This document shows positions 44,819 to 57,443 of a stretch of DNA of 64,000 bases, in pieces. The translations under genes were made by a program, and so were the position numbers. Each line of letters starts with the position of its first letter. Position 1 is the stretch's first letter. The DNA is from Siphlonurus alternatus. Lineage: Eukaryota > Arthropoda > Insecta > Ephemeroptera > Siphlonuridae. The stretch spans positions 24,534,069 to 24,598,068 of the forward strand of contig OX463788.1 of the NCBI GenBank assembly GCA_949825025.1, in the 5' to 3' direction. The notes below the pieces were generated by a model. It saw only the letters and a list, made by a program, of their open reading frames with translations, ran no database searches and was not told the origin of the DNA.

Positions 44819-44860
<42 letters not shown>
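44819..44860. repeat. Poly-T tract
   Basis: About 40 consecutive T residues shortly before the family A MITE. Confidence 0.95.
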
Positions 44861-44864
<4 letters not shown>

Positions 44865-44885
44865 ATATGTTGGTATAATATTTAA

Positions 44886-45234
44886 GGGTAAGGTAACGCC
44901 ACCAATGTTAAAAAAAATCCCTCACACAAAAATTCTGAAAAAAAATTTAAAATGTTCTCCTCTACACGCCTATCAGTAGCTAAAATATCAGGTATACAAA
45001 TTCGATCTAGTTTTTGAGTTATAAATTTTTAAAGTTGACTAATTTAACATGGAAGTTTCATTTCTCCATGTTAAAGTAGTCAACTTTAAAAATTTATATA
45101 ACTCAAAAACTAGATCGAATTTGTATACCTGATATTTTAGCTACTGATAGGGGGTGTAGAGGAGAACATTTTAAATTTTTTTCAGAAGTTTTGTGTGAGG
45201 GATTTTTTTTAACATTGGTGGCGTTACCTTACTC
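44886..45234. mobile_element. Palindromic TTAA-flanked MITE, family A, complete copy
   Basis: The termini are GGGTAAGGTAACGCCACC and GGTGGCGTTACCTTACTC, flanked by TTAA at 44882-44885 and 45235-45238. Arms and loop match 20071-20417 closely, with small indels. Confidence 0.9.
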
Positions 45235-45305
45235 TTAATGTGAAAACGACTTCTGATGATTGATGTAACATGTCTGTATTTTAGCTTTTTGCTAAATAAA
45301 AATGC

Positions 45306-45691
<386 letters not shown>

Positions 45692-46575
45692 CACCAGATA
45701 CATTTCTATGGCATTGTTGTTCGATATGCATGCACACATCTGTGCACACATATAATAATAATTTATTTTCGAATAGCTGATTGAGCATTTTAATTACTGT
45801 ATACATGATATAATTCACGTAAATAAAAAATAATAAAACAAACAAATATGCAATTCTTAATCATATAACCAATATTACTAACTACTAATACATACAATAT
45901 TTTATAGTTTAAAAATATATATTTTTATATAAACACAGCATTATATCATTTATTAAATCAAACAATCATTGCAAATGAGACTGTCAACCAATAATATTAT
46001 CTGGCAACCTATATTAGAGTCAAACTCTTTTACTGAATAGTATTCTTTATCGATAAGTAGTAATTTGAGTTTGTTTTTAAAAAGAACATCACTCATCACT
46101 TTCTATATCTCTTAATGATTTTGGTAAAAAATCATATAGCTTTTGGTAGTTTGGTAATGTGAAATTTTTACTAGCAAGGCTAAACAATGTTTTTCAACTG
46201 AAAAATTATTTTTATTTCATGTGCCATATATGTATGATTATCAGTTTATCACTGTTATGATAATAGAGCTCAGGGTGTTTTCGTTTATACATACAACAAT
46301 TTCATACATATACTTGGTAATGCTAGAATATTAAGTCGTTTAAAGTGACACGTGATGCATGCCCATGCATATATGACACGTGCCCAACGTAAGATTTTGT
46401 TTTGTGTACTGTCTACATGCACGTGACATGTGACTTCGTACGTATACTCAAGCCAATGAATAACATGAATGAATCGGATACATTAGCCATGCAGTCGTTT
46501 CATAACTTGATTACTAAAGCTTACTTTAGTAAGTTACTTATTTCTCTCCTTGTAGTCCAGTAAAATTAAGTTTAA

Positions 46576-47172
46576 GGGCATTGGGTGTAGCACCGGTAGT
46601 TGGCAATACTGACGTATCTTCACCATGTTAATTTTTGATCATTGCTCCTCGGAGTAGTTTTTATGCTAGAGCCAAGCTGATTGCTGTAGTATCAAGATAA
46701 TTAGTAGCCCAAGTGCACAATTTGGCTAAATAAAGTTAATAAAGCCTGATTTAAAGAAAAGTATTTTTTAGTAATTTTTTAAATTTACATATGCATTTTT
46801 CTGAAATATAAAAAAAAATACTTTTCTTTAAATCAGGCTTTATTTAGCCAAATTGTGCACTTGGGCTACTAATTACAGTATAACAGATCTTAGTTTACCA
46901 CTAAACAGTTCAGTAGACTAGACGGCGCCAGATATATCAGCCAATGAAAAGGTGGCCAGCTGACATTCTAGCCTTTTCATTGGCTGATATATCTGGCGCC
47001 GTCTAGTCTACTGAGCTGTTTAGTGGTAAACTAAGATCTGTTATACTGTATCTTGATACTACAGCAATCAGCTTAGCTCTAGCATAAAAATTACTCCGAG
47101 GAGCAATGATCAAAAATTAACATAGTGAAGATACGTCAGTGTTGCCAACTACCGGTGCTACACCCAAAGCCC
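46576..47172. mobile_element. Palindromic TTAA-flanked MITE, family C, with a nested MITE
   Basis: The termini GGGCATTGGGTGTAGCACC and GGTGCTACACCCAAAGCCC are flanked by TTAA at 46572-46575 and 47173-47176. Long arms (GTAGTTGGCAATACTGACG, TTGATCATTGCTCCTCGGAG and GACGGCGCCAGATATATCAG on the left, complement on the right) meet near 46965. The left arm is interrupted by the element at 46700-46873. Confidence 0.9.
46700..46873. mobile_element. TA-flanked MITE nested in the family C element
   Basis: The inverted ends ATTAGTAGCCCAAGTGCACA and its complement flank a short centre. TA precedes (46698-46699) and follows (46874-46875). Removing it and one TA restores the left arm to match the intact right arm, ATACTGTATCTTGATACTAC. 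It is 174 bp and a Tc1/mariner-type MITE by its target site. Confidence 0.92.
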
Positions 47173-47629
47173 TTAAATCCTATGTTGACCCGGAAAAAAT
47201 TCCAAAGTTTTGAAAATTTCAGGGTCGACGTGACTTAATGTTCTAGACCACGTACCCAAAATCCGCCAAAATCCGCCCGCTGCGTGGTATATTTGGACGT
47301 TCAGTTTTGCTTGATCCGCAATTTTCTTTCTCCCTTTTTATATTTTTTGTTGTTTTGTTTATTTTTGATCTGTTGTTCTCTTGTTTTTGCGAGTTCGCAA
47401 AAGAACTTCAGTTCAAATGCAATTTATGTATTCTTACGTTCTGACACTTCTTACATATTCTTGGATATTTATAAACATTTTTTTTATCATATCATGCTTT
47501 TCGACGAAATTTACAATCTACACATGAAAGGTTGGGGGTTCAATTCAAACGCTATGAGAGTAATATCCTCATCTTCTCTTTCGTTCTACCATCCTACGTA
47601 CCTCTGTAACTACTCAGTAATATTGAGAA

Positions 47630-47960
47630 GCCTGAAAGAGTTCAGAATAGAGCTACTCGCGTATGATTCTTGGTTACAAAAAGTATGGAGATTGTGATTA
47701 CATTGTGAATAGACTGAGGAAATGTGGTTTGAAATCTATTCCAGAACTGTGTTTTATTGGACTCAATAGATTTGAAACTTTCGCTAAAATGTTTGACTAT
47801 TATAATCGCTATGATTTTTATATTTTTGGGCCTGATAGGAATGATAGGATTAGTGTGAAGAAACGTAAGGGAGGGTTTGCACGCAGGGTGTGTCACTTTG
47901 ACTACTCCGAAGTGCAATACTGATGCTGATCGTAATTCAATTTTCCCTAGGATTGTTAAG
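47630..47960 (+). pseudogene. Decayed LINE C-terminal fragment
   Basis: One frame reads EKPERVQNRATRMILGYKK, then IVNRLRKCGLKSIPEL and RFETFAKMFDYYNRY. The RVQNRATRMI motif with the following L...L..IPEL spacing is typical after the RT domain of non-LTR retrotransposons. There are no catalytic RT motifs upstream. It leads into a (TA)n run at 48024-48052. Confidence 0.55.
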
Positions 47961-48021
47961 TTAATTCCTTTAATCAACTATTCATTGAAACAAGGAATAT
48001 GTATTTGTCAGGCCTCTAGAT

Positions 48022-48023
<2 letters not shown>

Positions 48024-48052
<29 letters not shown>
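48024..48052. repeat. (TA)n microsatellite
   Basis: A short TA run, possibly the tail of the LINE fragment to its left. Confidence 0.85.
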
Positions 48053-48252
48053 GCAATTTATTGTTATTGATGAAGTATATATAGATATGATAGTTCAATT
48101 TCTTTGAAATGTCTGATATAGTTATAGTTAGTTGGGTGGCTGAACACTTCATGTGAATGGGATATCCTTTTTTAACCACCAATTGGGCAGGGTTTTTGTG
48201 CATATAATTGTATAAAAAATATGTATTTTCTGTTTCTGCTCAATGAACATTT

Positions 48253-48350
48253 ATGTTATTATTATTATTATTATTATTCGGGTTTTTAACTCCCAACCTA
48301 GTTGGGGTGGTTAAGCGCCAGCACCGGGCCCAATTATTATTATTATTATT
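48253..48350. repeat. (ATT)n microsatellites flanking a GC-rich hairpin-like segment
   Basis: ATT runs lie on both sides of AACTCCCAACCTAGTTGGGG (about 48288-48307), followed by CAGCACCGGGCCC. Possibly the 3' end of a SINE-like element. Low information. Confidence 0.4.
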
Positions 48351-48360
48351 CTGTTCGCGT

Positions 48361-49659
48361 TCCATGCAGGCACTATTTGCAAGAATTAAAAGGTTAATTT
48401 TAAAAAGCATTAATATATTTTTATATTAACTACCTCCATTAATTTCCAAAAAAATCCCAATCTTCGTTCTCAGTGACGTCATTAAGGTCATTAAAACCTT
48501 TGTGGCTTGGTGTGTTCTAAAGCTGCCAGATAACCCTTTACAACTGGCCCATTACGTAATTCTCCTTTTAACTTCACGATAAATTAATTAGTAAACTATG
48601 TACGACAATGTATGAATGTCATCAGACTGGCATTTTGCTTGGTATGGTAAGACTTGATGACCAAGCAGCGCACATGATGCGGAATTGGTGGGCAAAGCAC
48701 GGGCTCGCCATGGGGCGCACACGTTCGCACATACACGTACTACACGTACGTGCATGCAAGCGCGTAACGAAAACAACATTAACAAGCAAACTGGGGGGAA
48801 GGGGGGGGGGCTTTCCATAAATTGCTAGAATGGTATTTTTAGGTGTCAACATATATTATGATATAAACTGTGTATTAAATAATATAATTTAAATTTAGGG
48901 CTCATTTATAACTTTAATTCTTAATATGAACCGAAACTAGAAAGTGGATTCTGCATGGGGTAGAAAAATTAATAAGCTTTAATGACGATGGCAGAAAGGA
49001 ATTATTAGTATAATAATTTTATATTTTCTGGTCTGAATTTTTATTAAGGGTTTGTTTTTCTGATTTGTTTTTTAAGACTCAGAAGGACAGTTCACCCCTA
49101 AAATAAAATAAAAAAAAAATGGTGCACATGGAAAAACTTGAGTATCACTTTCATTTAACATTGAAATATCATGAAAGTAAAAAGTAATAATTTTAGGGTT
49201 TGAGACCCCACCACAAGGTTAATTGAAGATTTTGATATTAACTTAACCATCAGCAGTGTCATAAACAAAAGTATCTCGGCTCTCAGGGTACTCATTTTTA
49301 AAGTTCCACAAACAACCTCTCTGCAATGCAAATCCATAACAAAAATAAGAAAACAAATATAAATAATAATAATGTTTTTTTATTGATCAAACACCATACA
49401 TAACAGTGCATTCGCACTCGATAAATAGTTATGTTGCATACAAAACCGGCGTACATGATTTTTTATTTTTAACGATATATCTGCGGCAAATGTGGCTATA
49501 CCACGGTGGCTCGCGATGTAGTAATACTCGCTCTTTTAAATCATACTCTATATAAAAGTACATAACTATACATATTAAAAATATAATTAAGGACACATTG
49601 AAACGAATGAAACACAGGAAACGAACTATGCACCACTCTGTAATGTATATAATAAAGTA
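48361..49659. other. Intergenic sequence, no gene recognised
   Basis: Includes a poly-G run near 48794-48810 and the sequence after 49378 that resembles a LINE 3' end only weakly. Overlapping open frames near 48588-48852 on both strands are composition shadows. Confidence 0.45.
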
Positions 49660-49972
49660 TCAACCTCATTTATTTTTTTTTTCAAAAAATGGATATAGAG
49701 AGTGCAATGTTATGCCACTCTGATTTTTTTCCAGATTTTTTAGAGCCCGGGAAGTATTGCTAAAAAGTTTTGCCGAGGCTGGATTTGAACCCATGCACGT
49801 CCTGTCCATTTATTAAAAGAGAGGTGTCCAGAGGAGTCACTTCCTCTGTAAATCTTTTAAAAATAGTTCCAGGACTCTAAAAAAATCTGAAAAATATCAG
49901 AGTATAGCATAACTTTGAACTCTCTATCCATTGCTTCAATAAAAAATTTGGAGGTCGTTACTTCGTCATTAT
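49660..49972. mobile_element. Palindromic MITE, family E, copy 2 (diverged)
   Basis: It shares GAAGTATTGCTAAAAAGTTT with copy 1 and TTTTAAAAATAGTTCCAGGA and CTTCAATAAAAAATTT blocks with copies 1 and 3. The termini are degraded (ATCAACCTCATTTATT on the left, AATTTGGAGGTCGTT on the right). Confidence 0.6.
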
Positions 49973-50549
49973 ACTGTATATCATATTAATCATATTATAA
50001 TAAAATAGTCTAACACATCCCAGTATTTTTAATATTTTTTTTAATTTATACCCGTTTTTAGAATAAATTTAATTAGATTTAATGCATGATGTTAACATAT
50101 TATTTCATTCATGTATGCTGTGTGCTGCTTGTTATCAAAATGAGGTATCATTCCATGTACTGTACCTCTAATTGTTATATGAATGGGTGAAAAAATAAAT
50201 GACCTGTTAACACTGAAATTAATACAAGAATATATATTACAATAAACTTATTACGCTATGTCAAAACGAATCTACTTCGCTTTATAACAATCAGCACAAC
50301 CTTAAAAAAAAAAAAAAATGAATAAAATACTTACATAATTTTATCTTTCTTATCTATTTTAAGGTCAGCGGGTCAGTTGTTTCTGCTTTTCGTTGTCACC
50401 GCATTGGTCACTTTCTCGAGTTAAAATAGAGTATATGCCCACTTGATGGTCCATCTGCATGTGCATAATGACCTTTGAACTGTTGCTTGCTTGCTGATTG
50501 ATTGATGTTGTGTTAGTTACAATTGTTACACGTCCCGTTGTACACTATA

Positions 50550-50960
50550 GTGTGTACCTTGACACGAGTTTTAAATAAACTATCCTGGGCCTGCCAACAC
50601 CTTCTCGGGATGTAAGATAAAGTTAATGGGAAAAGTCTATCTTGCAGAAGGACGATTATGAAGGTGACGGCTTTCGCCGTAATGGCTATCTCTAGTCTTT
50701 CAAATGCAAATGAAAGGATTATGGGATTGAAAAAAATTACACTACAGTAATGTTATTGAATTTGATCCCCATTGGTTTTTGACTGTACTGCTGCCTGCCA
50801 TGGAGAGATAGTTTTTGGATGGAAATAAAGGAAATGATAGACTTAAAAGGAAGGTACTATGAATTTGAAGAATGGAAAATAAGGAATAAAGGAGGACAGG
50901 AAAGATTTCAGGAGCAGCACAGGAAAAATGATGTAACAGATTCCATTACACCTTGCAGAT
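50550..50960 (-). repeat. Dispersed repeat family R2, copy 2
   Basis: The complement aligns with 41518-41875. Read on the plus strand, a frame at about 50800-50950 is open (WRDSFWMEIKEMIDLKGRYY, then EFEEWKIRNKGGQERF), but the other copy has stops in the equivalent frame, so coding is not established. Possibly part of an unrecognised transposon. Confidence 0.65.
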
Positions 50961-51212
50961 GCTTGCTTCAGCTTCACACTTAATACTTAGCATGTGCGAG
51001 TGTAGAAAGTGGAGCACTGCCATGAGTCCACTCTTTTGGCTTATCTGACAAGTGACAACACCGTCTGGGTTCTAGTAAGGTGACTCACAGTCGTCTCCTC
51101 AATCTCTTCCACCTCTTCTGAACTGAGTCCACCTGGCCACAATAATAGCAGTGTTGCCACTAAGCACGGCGAGTCATTTATTGGTGACTATATACTCTGG
51201 CTCTCGCATACA

Positions 51213-51359
51213 CAGGCGCAGATCCAGCCCCCCCCCCCCCCCCCGATATTTTGGATTTAACATGGGCAATATAGGCATTTCCCCTACTAATTTTTTTTAA
51301 CATTGGCCTTATGGAGGCAGCCCCCCCCCCCCCCCAAATTTTTTCTGGATCCGCGCCTG
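51213..51359. mobile_element. hAT-like MITE with CAGGCGCAGATCCAG ends
   Basis: The left CAGGCGCAGATCCAG and right CTGGATCCGCGCCTG termini enclose C-rich runs of 14-18 residues. An 8-bp duplication is not clean (CTCGCATA versus CTCGCACA, if two extra bases are allowed). Same family as 63332-63512. Confidence 0.75.
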
Positions 51360-51387
51360 CTCGCACACCAAGTGTCCCAATCTTATT

Positions 51388-51668
51388 GAGTGCGTTTGAA
51401 TTCACGGGCCAGCCCGGGCTGGCCCGGGCTGGGTAAAATGGCGGTGACCTTGGCGCCTGGTATGAAACGTCATAATTTCGTCATAATTAGTTCCCAGTCT
51501 GTCCGCTAGGTCTCAGGCGCACTGTAGAGTCCGCCCGCGTCAGCCTGGGCCAGCCAGGAAGTGACGACATTAGAGGAGGAAAAATGGCCGCCGGGCTGGC
51601 CCCACTTGACGACAAAAAACGCTTCAGCCCAGGCCAGCCCGGGCTGGCCCGTGAATTCAAACGCACTC
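51388..51668. mobile_element. MITE with 35-bp perfect inverted ends, family F
   Basis: The ends GAGTGCGTTTGAATTCACGG and its complement are perfect for about 35 bp and run into GCCAGCCCGGGCTGG palindromes. The interior (281 bp in total) is GC-rich and non-coding. No clear target duplication beyond the palindromic TTGAGTGCG edges. Confidence 0.8.
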
Positions 51669-51690
51669 AAAGACCTTAACTGTAGACAAG

Positions 51691-52022
51691 AATGGACAAC
51701 ATACATGAAAAAAAATTATTGCAGAAATGAATAGATGGTACCAAATTATGATACTCTGAATTTTTTCAGATTTTTTTGAAACCCGGAACTATTTTTAAAT
51801 AATTATTGAAAGTCCTGTGATTTCAGTTGGCACCCCTGCAGCCTTAATAAAAAGGATAGAGACTGGACGCCTATTGACGCCTCCAGGGGGCGTGGCCGCA
51901 CTTTCAATAATTATTTAAAAATAGTTCTGGGTTTCAAAAAAATATGAAAGAATTCAGAGTAGCATAATTTGGTACCCTCTATTCATTTCTGCAATAAAAA
52001 ATTTTCATGTATGTTGTCCATT
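51691..52022. mobile_element. Palindromic MITE, family E, copy 3 (best preserved)
   Basis: The ends AATGGACAACATACATGAAA and TTTCATGTATGTTGTCCATT are inverted. The arms contain GCAGAAATGAATAGATGGTA and AATAATTATTTAAAAATAGTT. The central ACGCCTATTGACGCCTCCAG is shared with copy 1. Confidence 0.85.
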
Positions 52023-52857
52023 GAACAGTATACAGTCTTTGAATTGTATAACACTGTAATAAATAAACTATATTTTAACTTTATACTGTGACTATATACA
52101 TTACAGACGAAATATTTAGCTCGTTTAATTATAATATTTTTACAAATCAGAACTGTAGGCTTATTTGTTGTCAAAGTAGCACTGTTTTTATATTAATTGC
52201 TATAATATTTGTACCATTACTTCATACTATTACAATCTTATGCATGGACAACAGCATGCATGGCTAATATACATGACATCATGTCATTACCCCCACTATC
52301 ACGTACTTGCAGGTTAATGCTTCTAACTCATTTGATCCACGTGAGTACCATGAGTGTGATATAATACAAATTCAAATTTCTGTGATATAATTTTAAAACT
52401 TCAAGAGGATAGCGTAATATATCTGGCTGCAGAACTTGCAGCAGATAAGTTTCTGAAGGTCCCCGCCATGCACCGCCCGCTAGTCAGCAGTCATTCAGCG
52501 CTGACAAGTAAAGTCACGTCTAAACTCCAGGCAAGCTCTCCAACCGGTTACCTCACGGCAGCAGCAGCCAACTCAATTAGCTGCCTTGCCTACGAGTCTG
52601 CTTGTCAGACCGCCACTTGGCTTCCCGCACTCCCCACACTATAACTGTGTGTAAAGCAATGCTAGCCAACAGTTTAACGATTTCTGCTAATTTTTATGCA
52701 TGTGTAAACTTTGAATATATACAGGAAATAATTAGCATGAAACATTATATATCAATAGAATTAACTCAATCAACTAATAAAAATTGTAATTGATTGAATA
52801 CGTTAATATATAACTGTTGGCTACATTGGTGCATGACACATTACTGATAAACAATAT
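52023..52857. other. Intergenic sequence, no gene recognised
   Basis: Mixed composition, somewhat GC-richer at 52440-52620. No supported frame or repeat. Confidence 0.5.
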
Positions 52858-52980
52858 ATATATATTATATTATATTATATTATATTATATTATATTATAT
52901 TATATTATATTATATTATATTATATTATATTATATTATATTATATTATATTATATTATATTATATTATATTATATTATAT
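52858..52980. repeat. (TATAT)n pentanucleotide microsatellite
   Basis: About 24 uninterrupted 5-bp units, immediately at the 3' end of the LINE remnant on the minus strand. Confidence 0.95.
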
Positions 52981-54115
52981 TAAATTTGTTTATTCATAGA
53001 ATTCAACATATGACATATTACATAAAAATATACAGTGTAAACCCCAAGAGTTTGAAAAACTCGTTCTAGGGAACGGCAATTTCATCAATTATAACTTGGT
53101 GGCAAGATGACAACTACAATTAAGATATAATAAATTTAATTACTACTAACTGCTAACTGCAGCACAAATATAGGGATAATACAAAAAATTGGTGAGAATC
53201 AAAATGCAACATTGTAATGAATCTGTGAAAATTATTAATTAATTGAATTAATTTTAAAAATTTACATAAAGAAACACAAAAAGAAAAAGACATAATCAGA
53301 CACTCATTTCAAATTTAAAGTTTAAATTTGGAGGTATAAAGTTCAACTCATTAGAGGAAAACAATAATTCATGGACAAATAATTTGAAAAAATTACACAA
53401 AATGGACAAATAATACCAAATTAAATGAGAATCAATGGTTAACCCCAGATATTTATAGGATGATACTCTTTCAATAATTTGGTTATTAATTACAGGTGTA
53501 TTTAAATTACTATCATTACATTCATTTGGTAGAAACAATACTTTTGTTTTAATAATATTAATTGATATTTATAGCTTATTTGTATTTAGCCAGTCAACAA
53601 TTAGTTTTAGGTCATGATTTATATCATCAATAATAAGTAACCATCCGTTCCCTACCTTATCCCTACCCATTACCCCGCCGCAAGCTGTAAGCTCTAAGGG
53701 GTGTGTATCCTTGTAAAAAAAAATAATAATAATAAATGTTTTGATAACTCAAACTGAAATCCTCAGCAAACAGAACAATTGTCCCTCTTAATTTTAGTTT
53801 TGTAATGCAATTTTTATAAAAAAAATTAAATAAATAAGACCTAAAACACGTCCTTGAGGGATTCCACATTTTATCTTAATCTTTGGACTACTAACATTAG
53901 GACCCGTTACATACTGATATCCATCATCCAAATATGATTCAAATAGTTTTAAGTTGACACCATTTATACCAATACTTTTTTAATTTTGAGAGTAAAATTT
54001 CATTATTTATATTATCAAAAGTCTTTTTTATATCTTGAATGAATAGAAGTATACACTAGTTTTTTATTGTTGATATTAGTTTGAATTTTATTTATAACAA
54101 CATTAACAACCAGAG
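52981..54115 (-). pseudogene. Decayed LINE with RT remnants and microsatellite tail
   Basis: On the minus strand, broken frames give RT motifs in order: FIQDIKKTFDNINNEILLSK, CGIPQGRVLG, GTIVLFAEDFSL (catalytic D-D replaced by E-D), IDDINHDLKLIVDWLN and SSYKYLGLTIDSHLIW. Several frameshifts and stops are present. The 3' end reads TTCTATGAATAAACAAATTT and runs into the (TATAT)n array. A SINE fragment interrupts it at 53638-53735. The order and spacing indicate a Jockey/CR1-like non-LTR element, long inactive. Confidence 0.8.
53638..53735 (+). mobile_element. 3' fragment of the 5S-SINE inserted in the LINE
   Basis: It contains CCATCCGTTCCCTACCTTAT, CATTACCCCGCCGC and GCTGTAAGCTCTAAGGGGTG, then an A-run, matching the 3' end of the full SINE copies. 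Flanking AATAATAA on both sides is a plausible short target duplication. The LINE frame on either side would be contiguous without it. Confidence 0.8.
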
Positions 54116-54913
54116 TTGAAAATTATTCCACAGTTTTTATATATTTTTAAACAAACAGGGAGTTTTGCATGGAGCAGAAATGAAAAATTCTTGGTGGAAC
54201 TTTTTTTTTATTCACATTTTATAGTAAACGAGTTGATCTGTATGAGTCATCACTAAATTATTTCAGAATTGTAGTCAATATAATAAAATGCAGAATGTAG
54301 TCTGTATTTTTATAAAAAAATTATGCATTATATTTATACAAACTACACAGGTTTTTAATTACAAAGGTTACGTTTTGCGCTCAGTAAATTAGCAATCAAT
54401 TCTCATAAAATAAATAAGTTAAAATGCAATTGAGAATGTTAACTTTTTAAGACTCATATCTTGCACATTTGATTCAGTCACAGCAATTACATTTATATAT
54501 TGCTATAATATAGAATTATAGCATGTATTGTTAAATGAACTTAATACGTAACGTAGTTCTTAGCTGCCTCTTGAATTAAATTCCTTATCTTTAAACAAAT
54601 AACAATGTGAAGTAATTGAAATAAAAGGTCTTTAATATATACATGGGTCGAATGAGATGAAAGAAAGCCATGCAATTAACTGAATACACTTAAGCTGAGA
54701 TAAAGTGTCCACCTAGTTGCATATTATATCGCTCGGAGGCTAATAGGCAACTTATTCAGTAATAACCAAAACAGAGCGGGTTATATATGCAGCAGGGGCA
54801 ATTACAGTACTACGACTACGACCCACCACTCCGTTTTGCTGCTGAACGAGTTGCCTTATGACGAAATTATGTAGGCAGACACTTAATATCAGCTTGGGTG
54901 TACATATATAATA
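54116..54913. other. Intergenic sequence, no gene recognised
   Basis: AT-rich, featureless at this resolution. Confidence 0.5.
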
Positions 54914-55008
54914 CAGTCGTCACCTCTAAACTAAAAATCAATGTCCCGTTACAGCCTTGTTGATCTCCATGCTCAATGCTCAAGGGAACTTTTCAGAGGC
55001 GAAGAGTG
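54914..55008. mobile_element. TA-flanked MITE, family H, copy 2
   Basis: The ends CAGTCGTCACCTCTAAA and TTTCAGAGGCGAAGAGTG are flanked by TA and related to 44422-44539. 95 bp. Confidence 0.75.
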
Positions 55009-57443
55009 TACATTGTAGATGGAGAAATACACGCATGTACGTACAGTATATTGATTCACCCTGATCAATAAATTATGCTCAGGCAGAGTGTGCCAAATTT
55101 TCTTATGTGCATATTCTCATGCACAATGAAAATATAGTGAGCTTCACTTACCCCTTTCCCCCCCCCCCATTAACATACGATTTCATTAGCTCTCCTCTAT
55201 TTGGAAAAATTTGTCCTCGATATATTATATCCTAATAGATCTGAAAGACCTCTGTTAATGTTAATTAATAGTGAAGCAGTCCTCAAGTGAATTAAGTTTT
55301 AATTACAATCTTACTGCAGGTCTTTGTACCTAACACAAGTACCGAACGGAAAGTATTAAGTTTTACTGTTGGTTATATGGAGTATAACATGTAAACAACA
55401 AGAAAACTCTATACTTTCCGAGTTTTCCGACTGATATACATGATTTATTTTTTCCCCTTTTTTCACAGGTTATTATTGTGAAATAAACTGCTCCATTGTA
55501 CTACAGAGTGTAAGAAAGCATTATAAAATAAGCAGCTTGTATAATATTCAAAAACCCCATCTTCTCAACGAACGAGACAACGAGATTGAGTTTTGTTGCT
55601 TTTATTTTTTTCTTTTAGCTTTTATGATAAAACAGGGAAGCCCACTAAATACAATTATTAGTTCTCACTATTGTCCGTTTTAATTAAGGTAATTAAATAT
55701 TTGAAATATAAATTATGAATTCCTGCTGCCAATCACGCAATCTTATGACGTTACAGGCACTCTTCACCAATCAACAACATTCTAAGAGCAAAATAGAAGA
55801 AACTATTGCAGTATAATATGCGCGATGCAGTGTATCTTACAAAAGTTTCCTCTATCCATGGAATAGATCGAAGCGCCAAGGAAAGTTCGTGGAAAATATA
55901 TTCAACGTAGCTTTTATTCATTCGAATTCTACGAACTATAGCTAGCACGGCACTGTAGTTAGGGAAATAGGGAGGGAGTTTCCTTGCACTGGCGGTAAGA
56001 TAGAAACATTAAAGTGGTGAATATTTCGAGGAAAACTAGAAAATGCTTAGACAAATTATTATTTATTCAATTGTTCTTCTAGGAATTTTGGTATGGTACA
56101 TTTACCAAGCGAGCAATTTTTCAAATATTTTGTGAAGGCAAGTATAGAGCTGGTTTGATGGTGATTGATATTTTGGGGTAATATATTTTGATCATGTTTG
56201 CCCCCGCAAATTTAGAGCATTGCTATACTGTATTATATTGCCGTTTATATAGTATATTATACTATAGAACGCTAGATTTTCTGATATTTGAAGTCATGAA
56301 GGTTAGTGCTGGCATAACATGTAATATTGTTCACATTAAATTATTAGTGTAAAATTATTGCTAACATAAATACTATAATACAAAATAATAATTTAATTTG
56401 GTGTAACTCATGGGCATGACGTTTGAAAACGTGACAACAATCGACATTAATACAGCAACCAAACCCGCTGTAAATAAAAATAAAGATGAGCAAAACTATT
56501 TCTAAAAAAATATATATATATAAATAAACAAAATGAACAAATATTTCAGCGTTTGGCCACTAAAATTTGATTAACGTATACTCTATAGTTCTGGTGAAGT
56601 CTCAGAAATCAAAAGAGGTATAGATAGCTCACCGGTTTTGGTTATAACAAAAGTAACCGGACGTCAGTTTCATTTTAGCTTTTGATCACGTTTTTCAAGT
56701 TTAACTACAATTAATTAATATCAATTAAGCCATACTTAATACTAAGAAATATTGGTAAAACTTTACTGTATAAATTGATGCTATAGGATCAAAGTAAGTG
56801 CATGTGGGGTTCAATAAAATATCAATTTCATATGCTGCATCTTGCAAGTTTATTTTCTAGTTTAAATTCTTAATTAAAATAATACTCAAATTTACAACTA
56901 AATTATGAGTTAAAAGCTGTCATTTTATTTATATTATTTTAACAGAAAAAAAAAATTAAAGGCACCATTGATAAATTATTATGATCTTTAATTTCTTAAT
57001 TTTTTCAAAGTAATATTCAAAATAAATTATCTTATTTCGTAATTAAGGATTATAAAATAGTAGCTGAATGAAACGATAATTAATATATTTAAAACTGCAT
57101 GGATTTAAAAAAAAAAAAAAAATGTTGTAAAAGAGAGCCTGAACCATGAACTGCTTTTTTTTTTTTTTTTTTAAAAAAAAAAGGATGTTAAAATTTGAAA
57201 GCTGCTTACTGCTTTCATGCAATGACCAAAACTATATATACCAGGATGCATAATGTCAATTGCTTCCTAAAAATACATTTTAACATATACTTAATTCTAA
57301 TTGCGATTAATTATAGTAATCTTTTTCAAATATGAAAAAAATTGTATTCCCAAATGACAATATTAAAATTTAAACCTATATTATATATTATCTTTAATTG
57401 CAACCTTTTTCCTTTTTCTAAATGATAATCGATTTTTACTTAA
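55009..57443. other. Intergenic sequence, no gene recognised
   Basis: AT-rich with poly-A/poly-T runs near 57106-57122 and 57153-57180. No frame or repeat family is supported. Confidence 0.5.

Noticed and set aside
47284..47697. 137-residue frame considered as a LINE protein
   Set aside because: The LINE-like residues (RVQNRATRMI) are in a different frame; this one is hydrophobic chance translation.
48588..48852. Overlapping 70-76-residue frames on both strands
   Set aside because: Mutually overlapping, with no motif or splice context; likely chance in a GC-richer patch.
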